Shown: positions 1-12,316, counted from the first letter of the stretch. The stretch: 64,000 nucleotides of DNA from Chondrosia reniformis (GCA_947172415.1 OX359201.1:2728001-2792000); one strand, 5' to 3'. A program made the numbers and translations. The notes: generated by a model from the letters alone, not told the origin.

Positions 1-663
1 AGTAAAACGAGGTACTAAGTAGGTACTAGTTGTATCTACTAGTTGTATCTGCTAGTACAATCTATATTTAATAGTTACATTTACTAGTTGTTGTACTAGT
101 ACAAGTTATGTTTATTAGTTATATTTACTAGTTGTATTTACTAGTTGTTTTTACCGGTTTTATGTACCAGTTGTATGTACTAGTTGTAGTACTAGTTGTA
201 TGTACTAGTTGTATGAAATAATTATACGTCACAGTTGGAGTTCTAGTTTAATGTACTATATAGTTGTATGGACTATTTATATGTACTAGTTATATGTGTA
301 TGTTAGAGTCATAGGTACTAGTTGTATGTGCTAGTTGTATGAACTAGTGGTATGTATTAGTTATATGTTCTAGTTCCATGCACTAGTTTCTAGTTGTATG
401 TAGTAGTTGTATGTACAACTAATATGAACTAGTTGTATGTACTAGTTGTATGTACTATGGTATGTACTATTTATATGTACTAGCTATATGTGTATGTACT
501 AGTTATACGTAGTGGTTGCTTGGACTAGTTGAATGTACTAGTTGTATTTACTAGTTGTATGTACTATTACTGGTAATATTTACTAGTTGTAAATTCTAGT
601 TGCATGTAGTAGTTGTATGTAGTAGTTGTATGTTCTAATTGTATGAACTAGTTGTATGTACTT
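1..663 (+). repeat. 13-bp satellite, + orientation
   Basis: Degenerate tandem copies of TAGTTGTATGTAC read on the + strand. Units vary by substitution and by 1-2 bp length changes. Every unit pair contains ACTAGT, so adjacent units can fold into a 6-bp hairpin with a 7-nt loop. I see no gene. Because 13 is not a multiple of 3, TAG falls in every frame once per 39 nt in perfect repeats, which argues against coding. Confidence 0.95.
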
Positions 664-943
664 TGAAGATCTCTGTGTGGCTAGGTGTATTCATGCTTCA
701 GAATCTGGAACTGCACTAGCCAAGGGATTGGGACAGATGTCGCTTGTCAATGATTACCAAATGTAGTCAAGCCCCACCCACCCCTTGACCCATCCAGTCA
801 CACACTTTCACTATTTATTCCTTACTTACTGCACTATTTGTTTTATCTTACTGCATGAAATATAACTCACGTGACCACCCACACTCCCAGCTTCCCGCCC
901 ATTATTTTCCCGCCCACATCTCACCTGCCCCTCCCCCTACCGA

Positions 944-951
944 TATATAAG
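944..951 (+). promoter_or_regulatory. TATA box of PLE-1a
   Basis: TATATAAG follows a C-rich stretch (925-939) and starts 35 bp upstream of the hammerhead core at 979. The same arrangement is present in PLE-1b, so transcription would be expected to start close to the ribozyme. Promoter function is inferred. Confidence 0.5.
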
Positions 952-973
952 TCACCATGCCCTGTAATCTCAC

Positions 974-1015
974 TACCACTGATGAAGACCCGAGATTGGG
1001 TCGAAACGTTTGGTA
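974..1015 (+). ncRNA. Hammerhead ribozyme motif of PLE-1a
   Basis: Elements in order: TACCA (974-978, stem I), CTGATGA core (979-985), an extra A, stem II GACCC/GGGTC with a GAGATT loop, GAAA (1003-1006), then CGTT, then TGGTA (1011-1015), which pairs with TACCA. The NUH triplet would be GUU (1008-1010). Stem III is only the self-complementary ACGU, so activity would need a dimer. PLEs are known to carry hammerhead ribozymes. The extra A before stem II departs from the usual consensus, so activity is uncertain. Confidence 0.65.
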
Positions 1016-1077
1016 ATCATTGACAAGCGACATCTGTCCCAATCCCTTGGCTAGTGCAGTTCCAGATTCTGAAGCAC

Positions 1078-3658
1078 AGTTGTATGTACTACTTGTATGG
1101 ACTAGTTATATACTAGATGTAAGTACTAGTTGTATGTACTAGTTGTTTATCCTAGTTATATTAACTAACTGTATATCCTAGTTGAATGTACTACTTCTAT
1201 GTACTAGTTGTATGTCCTATTTGTATGTACTCCTAGTATGTACTATGTGTATGTACCTGTTATATGGACTAGTTGGAAGTTCTGATACTAGTGATACTAG
1301 ATGCTTAGTAGGTATTAGTTGTATGTACAAGTCCTAATTATATTAATTAATTATATTAGATGAATGTACCAGTTATGTACAAGTTGTATGTACTAGTAGT
1401 ATTAACTATTGGTACGTACTAGTACTGGTAAAATTTACTAACTGTAGCCACTAGTTGTATAGTAATTGTACGTATTAGCACTTGTTATAATTACTGGTTG
1501 TATGTACTAGTTGTATGTACTAGTTGAATGTAATAGTTGTATGAACTAGTTGTATGTACTAGTACAATTTATATTAACTAGTTGTAGGTATTAGTTGTAT
1601 GTACTAGTTGTATTTAGTAGTTATATACTAACTGTATGTATTAGTTGTATGTACTAGTTGTGTGTACTAGTTGTATGTATTAACTGTATGTATTAGTTAT
1701 GTACTAGTTGCATATACTAGTTCTAATAACTAGTTGTATGTACAAGTACTGGTTATATTTACTAGTTGTAGGTCCTAGTTTTATGCACTAGTTGTATGTA
1801 CTAGTACAAGTTAAATTTACTAATTATAGCTATTAGTTGTATGTAGTAGTTGTATGTTTTATTTGGCTAAACTAGTTGTATGTACTAATTGTATGTACTA
1901 GTTGAATAGTAGTTACATGTATAGTTTTATGTACTATTTCTGTGTACTGGTTGTTTGTACTAATTGTATACTACTTGTATGTACTAGTTGTATGTACTAT
2001 TTGTAGGTACTTATTGTATGTACTAGGTGTAATTACTATTTATAGCTACCAGTTTATCTGTATGTACTGGTTATATGTAGTAGTTGGGTACTAGTTATAG
2101 GTACTTGTTTGATGTACTAGTTGAATATACTGGTTTTATGTACTAGTTGCAGGTTCTAGTATTTGTAAAACTACGTTCTAAGTAGGTACTCATTGTATGT
2201 ACTAGTTCTAATTAAATTAACTAATTGTAGGTACTAGTTATATATACTAGTTGAATGTAATAGTTGTATGTACTAATTGCTTATACCAGTTGTGTGTACT
2301 AGTTGTATGTACAAGTTTTGGGTAGTAGTTAAATGTACTATTTATGTACCAGTTGTATGTACTATTTGCATGTTCTAGTTGTATGCCCTAGTTGTTTGTA
2401 CTAGGTGTATGTACTAGATGTATGTACTAATTGTATGTAATAATTCTATATACTAGTTGGAGTTCCAGTTTAATGTACTTGTTGTATGTACTATATTTAT
2501 GTACTAGTTATATATCTATGTTCTAATCATAGGTACAAGTTGTAAGTACAAGTTGCATGAACTAGTGGTATATACAAGTGCTGTTAATATTTATAACTCT
2601 AGGCACTAGGTGAATGTACTAATTGTATGTGCCGTTCCAAACTATATTTACTAGTTATTTTTATTAGTTGTACGCACTAGTAGTATATACTAGATTTATG
2701 TACTAGTTGTATACTAGTTGTGTCTACTACTTGTATACACTAGTTATTTGTACTAGTTGAATGTTATAGTTGTATGTACTAATTGCATATACTATTTGTG
2801 TGTACTATTTGTATGTACCAGTTGTATGTTCTATATTTATGTAATAGTTATATGTGTATGTTCTAGTCCTAGGTACAAGTTGTAAGTACAAGTTGCATGA
2901 ACTAGTGGTATGTACTAGTACTGTAATATTTACTAACTTTAGGCCCTAGTTGTATGTACTAGTTGTATGTACTAGTCTAAGTTATATTTACTAGTTATAT
3001 TTACTAGTTGTATGACCTAGTTGTTTGTACAAATTGTGTGTACTAGATGTATGTACTAATTGTATGTAATAATTCTATATACTAGTTTGAGTTCTAGTTT
3101 AATTTACGTACTATTTATATATACTAGTTATATGTGTATGTACTAATTATATGTACAAGTTGTATGTACTAGTTATATTAACTAATTGTATGTACTAGTT
3201 GTAGATACTAGTTGTGTGAATATACTAGCATTGTCTACTAATTGTATGTACTAGTTTTATGTACTAGTTGGATGTACTAGTTGTAAGCACTAGTTGTATG
3301 TACGAGATGTATGTACTTTTTATGTACTAGTTATATATAGTAGTTTTTTGTACTAGTTGTATGTACTAGTTGTATGAACTAGAAGTATTAACTAGTGGTA
3401 TGTGCTATTACTGGTAATATTTACTAACTGTAGCCACTAGTTGTAAGAACTAGTTGTACATACAAGCACTTGTTATATTAACTAATTGTAGGTACTAGTT
3501 TTATGTACTAGTTGAATGTAATAGTTGTATGAACTAGTTGTATGTCCTAGTACAAGTTATATTTACTAGTTGTAGGTATTAGTTGTATGTACTAGTTGTA
3601 TGTAGTAGTTGTATGTTGTACTTGTATGAACTAATTTTATGTACTAGTTGTATGTATT
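1078..3658 (+). repeat. 13-bp satellite, + orientation
   Basis: Continuation of TAGTTGTATGTAC units. Longer patterns recur, for example units with TATATGTGTATGTTCTAG and with ACTGGTAATATTTACTA at several places, which is a sign of higher-order repeats. No gene seen. Confidence 0.95.
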
Positions 3659-4947
3659 CGCTAGTGGAACATGTCCATACTTCCGGAAATTTTCAAAAAA
3701 GTCGTTAACTAACACTCTTTTTTAATCTACTCTATTTTACTTTAGAAACATCGTATCACTAAACAAATTATCTAGATTTGAAGGGCTATTCTTTCTTAAT
3801 AATTTGGCTACAAGAGCGTCACGATTGCAGGCTTAAAGGAGAAGGTTAGCGGCCGTAAGTGATAGGTGCCAAATCGCCAAAAATGTTTTATTAGACAGTG
3901 GAAAATACGAATATAGAATAAATGGTGACACCAATCTATGAAGGATAATGATATCTAACGATGGTATGTATACTCCTTTTAAATTCCCTTTACTTTTTGA
4001 ATTATAATCGAATACGTATTTTCGTACCTTTATCAGGCGCCTCTAGTACTTAATATCTCAGTTAAACAAGGGAATATTCCAGGAGTATACATACAACTTT
4101 TAGGCTGTTACTTACTGAAGAGATTGATGTCAAAAAATGGTTAGATATACAATTCTCCACTGTCTAATAATCGGTTCGTTTTCCATTTGTCTCTCCTCCT
4201 TCGAGTAATGGTATTGTCACGTGATTATCAGCTGAAATTAGTGATATAGCTTAGCCATCATACAATGACATCTTATGACGTTGCATATGCACCCAAATAT
4301 TTGGTAACACGTTATACAAGCATTAGACTTCCGAAGTTGATATGTCAAGTAAGGCTTCTCGGTAGCGATACAGTTTCCTTGATCGAAGTTTTTTGTTATT
4401 GTAAGAGGTAAGTGGAAACAGTAAACATATTGCATGTCTACTAATATCTATGTAATTATCAATGGCGAAAATGTATGAGCAATTAACGAAGTATAATCAA
4501 AAGAAAATTGAACGTTTCGGTCATGTAAGCCTTAATTCCTCAGCTATTATAATACGTTAATAATAGCTGAGGAATTAAGGCTTACGTGACCGAAACGTTC
4601 TATTCTTTTTTGATTATTAACGTAGTATAATTAAAAGAAAAACGTTCTATTCTTCTTTTGATTATTAACGTAGTATAATCAAAAGAAAAATAGAACGTTG
4701 CGGTCACGTAGGCCTTTATTGGCCTTCCTCTGTCGTTGGCCTTCCTCCGCAATTGCTCTTAAGTTTTCATAATTGATAATTTAACATCGATAATGACTAG
4801 TGATGACTCGTGACGTTTCAGTGGCTGGTGCTCTGCTTCACGCGCAGGTCACATGCTAGAGACACTTCCGCCTGGAATGTGACACCTCTGAATGCGCTAA
4901 TAGACGATTTACAAAAATCGGAAATTCGTAGACATGTTACACATGCG
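3659..4947 (+). mobile_element. T1 copy 1: inverted-repeat element, non-coding
   Basis: Bounded by imperfect terminal inverted repeats: CGCTAGTGGAACATGTCC at the left against the complement of GACATGTTACACATGCG at the right, with weaker similarity for about 40 bp. It is the same element, in the same orientation, as 61095-62355. The interior holds a nested fold-back (gacagtgga at about 3895 against tccactgtc at about 4157, with an inner GTATGTATACTCC pair) and a 40-bp hairpin (4510-4549 / 4561-4600). No ORF with recognisable similarity is present. The superfamily is not assigned, and target-site duplications are not clear. Confidence 0.75.
4510..4600. repeat. 40-bp-arm hairpin in T1 copy 1
   Basis: Left arm 4510-4549 and right arm 4561-4600 are reverse complements with one mismatch, around an 11-nt loop. 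Further partial copies of the arm (aacgttctattcttctttt and cggtcacgtaggcc) follow to about 4720. The second T1 copy has the same structure at 61928-62008, so it belongs to the element. Confidence 0.9.
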
Positions 4948-7920
4948 TAAGAAGTAGTTCTATTTACTAGTTGCATGTTCTAGTTGTATGTAGTAGTTGA
5001 ATGTACTAGTTTTATGAACTAGTTATATGTACTTGTTGTATTTAATAGTTGTGTGAACTATTAGTATGTACTATTTCTATGTAGTAGTTGTATGTACAAG
5101 TTGTATGTACTAGTTGTATGGTATGTACAATTTCTATATACTACTAATATGTCTATGTTCTAGTTATATATACTAATTGTATGTACTAGTTGTATATACC
5201 AAGTTGTATGTACTAGATGTATGTACTAGCTGAATGAATTAGTAGTATGCACTATTTGTGTGTACTAGTTTTATGTACTAGTTGTATTTACTAGTTGTAT
5301 GTGCTATTTGTATGTACTAGTTGTAATTACTAGTTGTATGTAGTAGTTGTACTTACTAGTGGTATGTACTAGTTGTATGTAATATTTATATTTTCTAGTT
5401 ACCTGTGTATGTTTTAGTTATATGTACTAGTTGTATGTACCAATTGAATGTACTAGTTGTATGTACTAGTTGTATATGCAAGTTGTATTTACTAGTTGTA
5501 TGTACTAGTTGTATGTATTATGTGTGTGTACTACTTGTATATACTAGTTGTATTTACTCCTATGTTCTAGTTATATGTGGATGTTCTAGATATATGTGAA
5601 TATCCTAGTGATATGTACTACTTGTATGTACTAGTTGTATGTACTAGTTGTATGTAATAGTTGTATGTACATGTTGGATATACTTGTTGCATGAGCTAGT
5701 AGTAAGGACTAGTTGCAGGTACTGGTTGAATGTACTAGTTTTATGTTATTAGTTATATTACAAGTTGTATCTACTAGTTCTATATACTAGTTGTATTACA
5801 AGTTGTGTCTACTAGTTGTATGCACTCTTTGAATGTACTATATGTATGTACTAGTGGTATTTACTACTTGTATGTACTGTTTCTATGTTCTAGTTATATA
5901 TGTATGTTCTAGTTATATTTGAATGTCCTCTTAATATGAACTACTTATATGTAATATTTGTATTAAATAGATGTATGTTCCATTTCTATGTTCTAGTTAT
6001 ATGTGGATTTCCTAGTGATATGTACTACTTGTATGTACTAGTTTTATGTACCTGTTTTGTGAACTAGTTGTATGTAATAATTTTATATTCAAGTTGTATA
6101 TACTGGTTGTATGAACTAGTAGTATGGACTAGTTGTATGTTGTACTTGAATGTACTAGTTATATGTACTAGTTGTATGTACTAGTTGTATGTACCTGTTT
6201 TGTGTACTAGTTGTATGTAATAATTTTATATTCAAGTTGTATATACTGGTTGTATGAACTAGTAGTATGGACTAGTTGTATGTTGTAGTTGAATGTACTA
6301 GTTATATGTACTAGTTGTATGTACTAGTTGTAAGAGCTAGTTGTAAGAACTAGTTCTCTTTCATAGTTCCATGTAATCTTTCTATGTACTAGTTATATGT
6401 GTATGTTTTAGCTATATGTGTATGTCCTAGTAGTATGGACTACTTGTATATACTAGTTGTATGTACAAGTTGTTTGTACTAGTTGTATGTACTAGTTGTA
6501 AATACAAGTTGTATTTACTAGTTGTATGTACTATATGTATGCACTAGTTGTATGTACTAGTTGTAGGTACTATTTCTATGTTCTAGTTATATATGTATGT
6601 TCCAGTTATATTGTATGTCCTAGTGATATGTACGACTTGTATGTAATAGTTGTATGTTCTAGTTCTATGAACTAATTGTATGAACTCGTAGTATTTACTA
6701 TTTCTATGTACTACTTGTATGTACTAGTCCATACTACTAGTTGTATGAACTAGTAGTATGGACTAGTTGTATGTACTAGTTTAATGTACTAGGTGTGTTT
6801 ACTAGTTGTATGTACTAGTTGTATGAAGTAGTTTTATGGAAGAGTTGTATGTACTAGTTGAATGTACTAGTTGAATGTACTATTTGAATGTACTAGTTTT
6901 ATGCACTAGTTATATGTACTCTTTGTATGTACTATTTGAATGTTTATGTTCTAGTTATAAGTACTAGTTGTAGGTAGAAGTTGTATGCACTAGCTTCATG
7001 TAGTACTTGTATGTACTTATTGTATTTACTAATTGTATGTAATAGTTGAATGTACTATTTGTATGAACTAGTTGTATGTACTAGTTGTATGGCCTATTTG
7101 TCTGTACTTGTACAAGTTATATTTACTATTTTTAGGTACTAGTTATATGTACTAGTTGTAAGTACTACTTCAACTTATATTTACCAGTTGTGGGTATGAG
7201 TTGTATATACTAGTTGTGTGTACTAGTTGTATGTAACAGCTGTACTTACCATTTACTAGTTGTATGGTCTAATTGTATGTACTAGTTGTATGTAATAGTT
7301 ATGCACTAGTTGTATGTACTAGTTGTTTGTCCTAGCTATATGAACTACTTGTATGCACCAGTTTTATGTACTAGTTGTACATACTTGTTGTATGTACTAG
7401 TTATATTCACTGTTGTTAGGTACTAGTTGTATGTACTGGTTGTAATAACTAGTTGTATGGACTAGTTGAATGTCCTAGTTCTATGTATTAGTTGTATATA
7501 GAAATAGACATATGTACTAGTTGTATGTATTAGTTGTATGTACTAGTTTTATATAGTAGTTCTTTGTACTAGTTCTTTGTACTAGTTGTAGTTCTAACTT
7601 ATTGTACTACTTGTGTGTACTTGTTGTATGTACTAGTTGTATGTTCTATTTATATGAACTAGTTATAAGTACTAGTTATATGGACTAGCTGTATGTATTA
7701 TATAGTTGTAGGTTCTAGTTATAGTTATACTAGGCACTAGGTAGGTAATAGTTGTATGTACTGGTTGTTTGTACCAGTTGTATATACTAGTTGTATATAT
7801 TAGTTGTATGTACTAGTTATGTGCCCGTTGTATAGACTAGTTGTATATACTAGTTGTATGTACTAGATATGTCCTAGTTGTATGTACTAGTTTTATTTAC
7901 TAATTATATGTCCTATGTCA
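4948..7920 (+). repeat. 13-bp satellite, + orientation
   Basis: TAGTTGTATGTAC array. It contains a recent tandem duplication with a period of 143 bp (11 units): the segment from cctgttttgtg at 6051 is repeated from 6194 almost without change. A 64-codon open frame near 5405 is only degenerate satellite read as YVLVVCTSC-type repeats. Confidence 0.95.
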
Positions 7921-8140
7921 TAATCATTTCAATCTGGGTATTACCCCTGCCCACTCATGTCCTCTGAGGAGCGCAATGAGCTAATGGTCCGAACCGAAGT
8001 TCGCTTGATGGTAACCAGAGTCTCCCTAAGCCACTCAAAAAGTACGATGGAAGTTTGAGTGGCTAGTCTCAAACTTCCATCGTATACCATACTGATGAGT
8101 AATAATAAGGACAAAAACAGCTGTCTATAGGTACTTATAA
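7921..8140. other. Non-satellite insert with palindrome at orientation switch
   Basis: About 220 bp of unique sequence separates + oriented from - oriented satellite. It contains a perfect 17-bp inverted repeat (8043-8059 / 8068-8084, 8-nt loop) and a competing hairpin (ccactcaaa 8031-8039 against tttgagtgg 8054-8062). Its right end (8085-8133) has a decayed hammerhead-like arrangement, described in the findings. A minus-strand open frame of 71 codons across it has no recognisable similarity, and I do not call it a gene. Confidence 0.6.
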
Positions 8141-8374
8141 TAAATAGTACATACAACTAGTACATACAACAAGTACACAAAACTAGTACATTAAATTAGA
8201 ACTACAGCTAGTACAAAGAACTAGTACATAAAACTAGTACATACAACTAGTACATACAACTAGTACATATAACTAGTACTATATACAGCTAATACATAGA
8301 ACTAGGACATTCAACTAGTATGTACAACTAATTAATACAATTAGTACATACAACTAGTACATAAATCCAGTACA
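8141..8374 (-). repeat. 13-bp satellite, - orientation
   Basis: Short block with GTACATACAACTA on +, opposite to both the array before 7.9 kb and the array after 12.5 kb. It lies between the palindromic insert and the LINE. Confidence 0.9.
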
Positions 8375-8406
8375 TATACTACTACTACTATTACTTACTT
8401 AATACT

Positions 8407-9357
8407 TTGAGTAAGATGGCGCTCACCAATTGGTTGTTGGCTTACCTAAAGGCTTTTCGCCAGCGCGCTGACTGTGAGTCAATTCGGAACCAGATCTTGA
8501 GCAAATATGACGCTAAGTCGATCCGTGCTGCTAAGGACATTCTGTGGAGCGATTGCAGCACTGATCTGTCGAGATTAAAGCTGGAGAAGAAAGTGAGACG
8601 AAGCTCGACGGTTCGCTCTCAAGAATTGGCCGACCTTGATGATATTATCGAGGCTTTTGATACGCTGGATAGCGATGCTTGTCTACCAGAGGTCGTCTGC
8701 TCTGCGGAGGATCTCCTTCAGATGTCTCAGCTTCTCCCTTTGCGTGGCATTGAGCGAGTGTCTGAGGATGTTCGCACTTTGTGAGTGGATGTCTGCTCCC
8801 GTCTCGAGGGTATTGAAAAACATCTTCAACACTCTCTCTCTACTCCCTCTGTGTCCGAGAATGGGTCCAATACAAATTTGCATAGTGGTTTCTCTCAAAA
8901 GTAAGCTCCTGACACGCTCGAACGCGGAAGTAATGTTGTTCTTTTTGGTATCCCGGAAGATAAGGATCTTTCAATTGTTTGTAATGTTCTGCAGGCTGCT
9001 GCTGGTAGTCATATTGCTGTCAAAGACACGTTCAGAATGGGCAAACAGTTAAAGCAACCCCAGCAGACAAGAAAGCAACAGTCAAGCAATGTCTCTGAAA
9101 ACAACGGCTCACTGCCAACTACTCACTCATCTTGCACATCTGAACCCACCTGCCCTAGACCTATTCTCATTAAGCTCAACTGTCCTTGGGACAGACGAAT
9201 TATCCTTGCTGGAAAGAAGCGGTTGTCAAGCATCAATGGAATGGAAAAGTACTTCTTACAGCCAGACCTGCCTGTAGAAGAACGCAAGAAACGGAGAGCT
9301 GCATATCTGGCACGGATAACACCAGCTAGGAATTTCCACACCAATGATCCACAATGA
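8407..9357 (+). pseudogene. LINE-1 ORF1 (nucleic-acid-binding protein), two in-frame stops
   Basis: About 317 codons in a single frame, broken by TGA at 8782-8784 and TAA at 8902-8904. The protein-like signal continues on both sides of each stop. The N-terminal third is Lys/Arg-rich and probably helical. The C-terminal half contains an ORF1-type RNA-binding core (SNVVLFGIPED..., then DTFRMGK) and the end domain RPILIKLNCPWDRR...AAYLAR, typical of non-LTR ORF1 proteins that coat the element RNA. The ORF1 stop TGA overlaps the ORF2 start as ATGA (9354-9357). The start is the first ATG in the frame (8407), just after the satellite ends; a second ATG lies at 8416. The function is inferred from family resemblance. 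Confidence 0.8.
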
Positions 9358-12316
9358 CTGATGATTATGCAACGTTGGTACAAGAGAAACTCTCAATAGC
9401 ATCATTTAACTGTCATGGATACAATAATGGTCTTTCCTATATACCTGTTCTTCTTGATTCCTCTGATATTGTCCTGTTACAAGAACACTGGCTTTCAGAT
9501 TCAGAGCTAGGTAAACTCTGTTTTGATGGTTTTGTCAATCATGCTATATCTGGCTTTGATAGCTCCGCATTGTTATATGGGCATCCTTTTGGAGGTTGTG
9601 CCATATTATATCGCCAAAGCTTAGTTAACTCTATTCAGCAAGTTAAAGCTTCATCTCATCGATTTTGTGCTGTCAAGATTGACCTCCATAACTGTAATTG
9701 TCTCTTAGTGAATGTCTATTTAGCAAGTGATTATCGATCTGATGATGCCAATGAACAACTTAGTGACACACTTGGGGAGCTTTGCTGTTTATCTCTACAG
9801 TGATCCATGATGTCTTGGTGATGGCTGGAGATTAGAACACAGATATGCAGCGACCGTGCAGTTTCACTGACATTGTGCAATCCTTCCTTAGTGAGTTGAA
9901 CCTCTCTTTTGCAGATTTGAGGTATGCAGATGATGTTAGGTTTACTTATATGAGTCATAATGGGTCTAAGTCTTGGCTTGATCATGTAGCTGTCTCTAAC
10001 TGTATTCTCCCATTAATTAGCAATGTACATACAATCAGTGATGGTAGGAATTTATCTGATCATAATCCCTTAGTTTTCTGTCTGGACTCACCCTGCACTG
10101 CAGATGATTATAGATTTTTTTCTACAGATACTGAAACAATTACCACAAGGGCTTGGTATAAAGCCAATAATCATCACATTAGTATGTTCCAGAATATAGT
10201 TGGGCGTGCACTAGAGTCTATGAACGTTGAGCTGAAAGATGACATCATCTCCTGTTGCAATCCAACCTGCACAGCTCATGAGCAACAGCTTGAGCAAGTG
10301 TGTGATCAGCTTGTTAAGTGCCTTAAGGATGCTGCAGACTGTTCAATCCCATGTAAAGGACCTGGCAAACAACCCTGCATCGCTGGGTGGTCACAGTTTG
10401 TCAAACCAGAATTACAGGCTAGCCAGCGGTGGCATAAGCTCTGGCTTGATGCTGGTTCCCCTTCTGCTGGTGTTCTATTTCAGCTCAAAAAGCATTGCCA
10501 CCGTAGATACAAGTATGCTGTCCGACGTGTAAGGAGAAGACAGGAACATATCAGACGTGAAAAGTTGGCTGAGGCATTACTTCAAGACCCTAACCGCGGT
10601 TTCTGGTCTGAAGTGCATCGAGCTGTTGGTAGAAAAAAAGGTCCTCCATCTCCAGTTGTTGATAATGTTACTGGGTCTGTCAACATTCCCAATCTGTGGT
10701 CCAATAGTTTCAAGCGCCTGTACAACTCCATTGACAGTTCTGTCACTACAGAACTGCTAGATAATCTTGAATCAGTTCTAACTTCAGCGGATATTGCTCC
10801 CATATTTGTGTCATTGGAGACAATCCAGGAGACCATTGGGAAGCTCAAGCATGGAAAGGTTGGTGGTGACTCACTGGCTTCAGACCAAATTCTGAATGCA
10901 CCTGCTTCATTACATCATTTTCTTGCACGTCTGTTTACATCACTGCTGAGACATGGGTTCATGCTGTCTGTACTCCGTGATGCCACTATTCAGCCAATAC
11001 CTAAGGGTTCTAAAGATCCATCTCTCTCTGCAAATAACCGTGGAATTGCCCTTGCATCTTCTCTCAGTAAAGTTCTTGAGTGGTCTATTCTTACTACCTG
11101 GAGTCAATACCTCATCACCAGTGATCTACAATTTGGCTTCAAACCGGGCTTCTCTACCACCTTGTGTACTGGTGCCTTGAAAGCTGTCATTAACCGTTAC
11201 TTGAATAAGAGTCCTAAAGTATATGCTTGTCTGATTGATGCATCAAAAGCCTTTGACACTGTTGACCACAGCATTTTGTTTCAGAAACTGCTGGATAGAA
11301 GGATGCCCAAGCCTGTTGTCCGCCTGTTACTGCACTGGTACAAGACTCAGAAATTGCGGGTCCAATGGTCTGGTAGAGCCTCTGATTATTTTAAGGTCTC
11401 CAACGGGGTTCGTCAAGGTGGTGTACTTAGCCCAATATTTTTTACAATCTACCTTGATGGCTTGCTAGAATCGCTTCGTGCCAGTGGTTTTGGCTGTTAC
11501 TGGGAGGATTACTTCTCTGGGGCTTTATGTTATGCAGATGACCTAACCATTCTTGCTCCATCCCCAGATGCTCTAAGAAAGATGCTTGCCCTTTGCGAAG
11601 AATATACTCAGTCCCACCGCATTCAATTTAATCCCAGCAAGACTCAACTTATATGTTTTAGGCGTACTGCAGTTTCTGATCGCACCCGCTTCTCTCTCTG
11701 TGGTCAGCACCTCCCTTTGGTTGACTCAGTTGTCCACCTTGGGAACACTCTCCAGCATGATCTGTCTGATAAATTGGATATTCAGTTTAAATCGATGACA
11801 TTCATCCGCCAGGCTAACTCTGTTCTATTTCAATTTAAAGGGTGTGATCCAGTGACAAAGATGAAACTTTTTAATGCTTACTGTCTTTCACTGTGTGGCT
11901 GCTCATTGTGGAGGCTTGATGCCCCTGACCTCAAATCTCTAAATGTTTCATTTAACAAGGTTATCAGGCGAATCTGGAAGTTACCTTATAACTGCCATAC
12001 ATCTATTGCCCACTCTGTTGGATTAACTGCCAGTATCTATAACATCATTTATTCTAGATTTAAGAAACTACTATCAAGTGCATCTTCTCACCCATCTAGA
12101 CTTATCAGTTCTGTATTTCGGGACAGCTCTCAAGTTTGCAATTCAAGCTTTGTAGGGTAAAACTATATGTATGGAAACTCGCATTGCAAATCCTACTCCA
12201 CTGAAGATGTTGCTGTGGGCTATCTAATTAGAGAAATCCGAGACAGTCATACTGTCATTCCTCACTTCAGTCAACATGAATTAGACATTATTGTATCTTT
12301 AGCATCAACTATATAA
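9354..12316 (+). pseudogene. LINE-1 ORF2: APE endonuclease and reverse transcriptase
   Basis: Encodes the enzyme that nicks target DNA and copies the element RNA. The APE domain starts at once (IASFNCHG, then LLQEHWLS) and continues after a frameshift at about 9785-9798 (frame of 9354 to frame of 9845). GD-stop-NTD follows at 9827-9841, with TAG at 9833-9835 in the hydrophobic position of the catalytic GDFN-like motif, and the domain ends with SWLDHVAVS and SDHNPL (10055-10072). The reverse transcriptase shows LIDASKAFDTVDH, QFGFKPGFST, GVRQGGVLSP (11404-11433) and YADD (11531-11542). A TAA at 12158-12160 interrupts the C-terminus, but the same frame stays open to TAA at 12314-12316 with plausible protein (YLIREIRDSH). 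Three lesions make it non-functional. Confidence 0.92.

Larger units (their letters stand above)
664..1077 (+). mobile_element. PLE-1a: internally deleted Penelope-like element
   Basis: A 68-bp inverted repeat bounds the insert: left arm 694-761, right arm 1009-1076. About 25 bp to the left of the left arm (669-693) are also shared with the larger relative at 22643-23579. The interior from 764 matches the 3' non-coding region of that relative, beginning exactly at the stop codon context of its GIY-YIG ORF (tag-tcaagcccc). The endonuclease ORF is missing, so this is a non-autonomous derivative. It keeps a C-rich and TATA segment (about 925-951) and a hammerhead-like motif (974-1015). Confidence 0.85.

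Noticed and set aside
3655..4951. Target-site duplication for T1 copy 1
   Set aside because: The flanks (tatt and taag) do not match; only copy 2 shows CACA on both sides, so the duplication length stays uncertain.
7974..7998. tRNA-like B box (ggtccgaacc) in the 8-kb insert, suggesting a SINE
   Set aside because: The possible A box is too close and no tRNA fold can be drawn.
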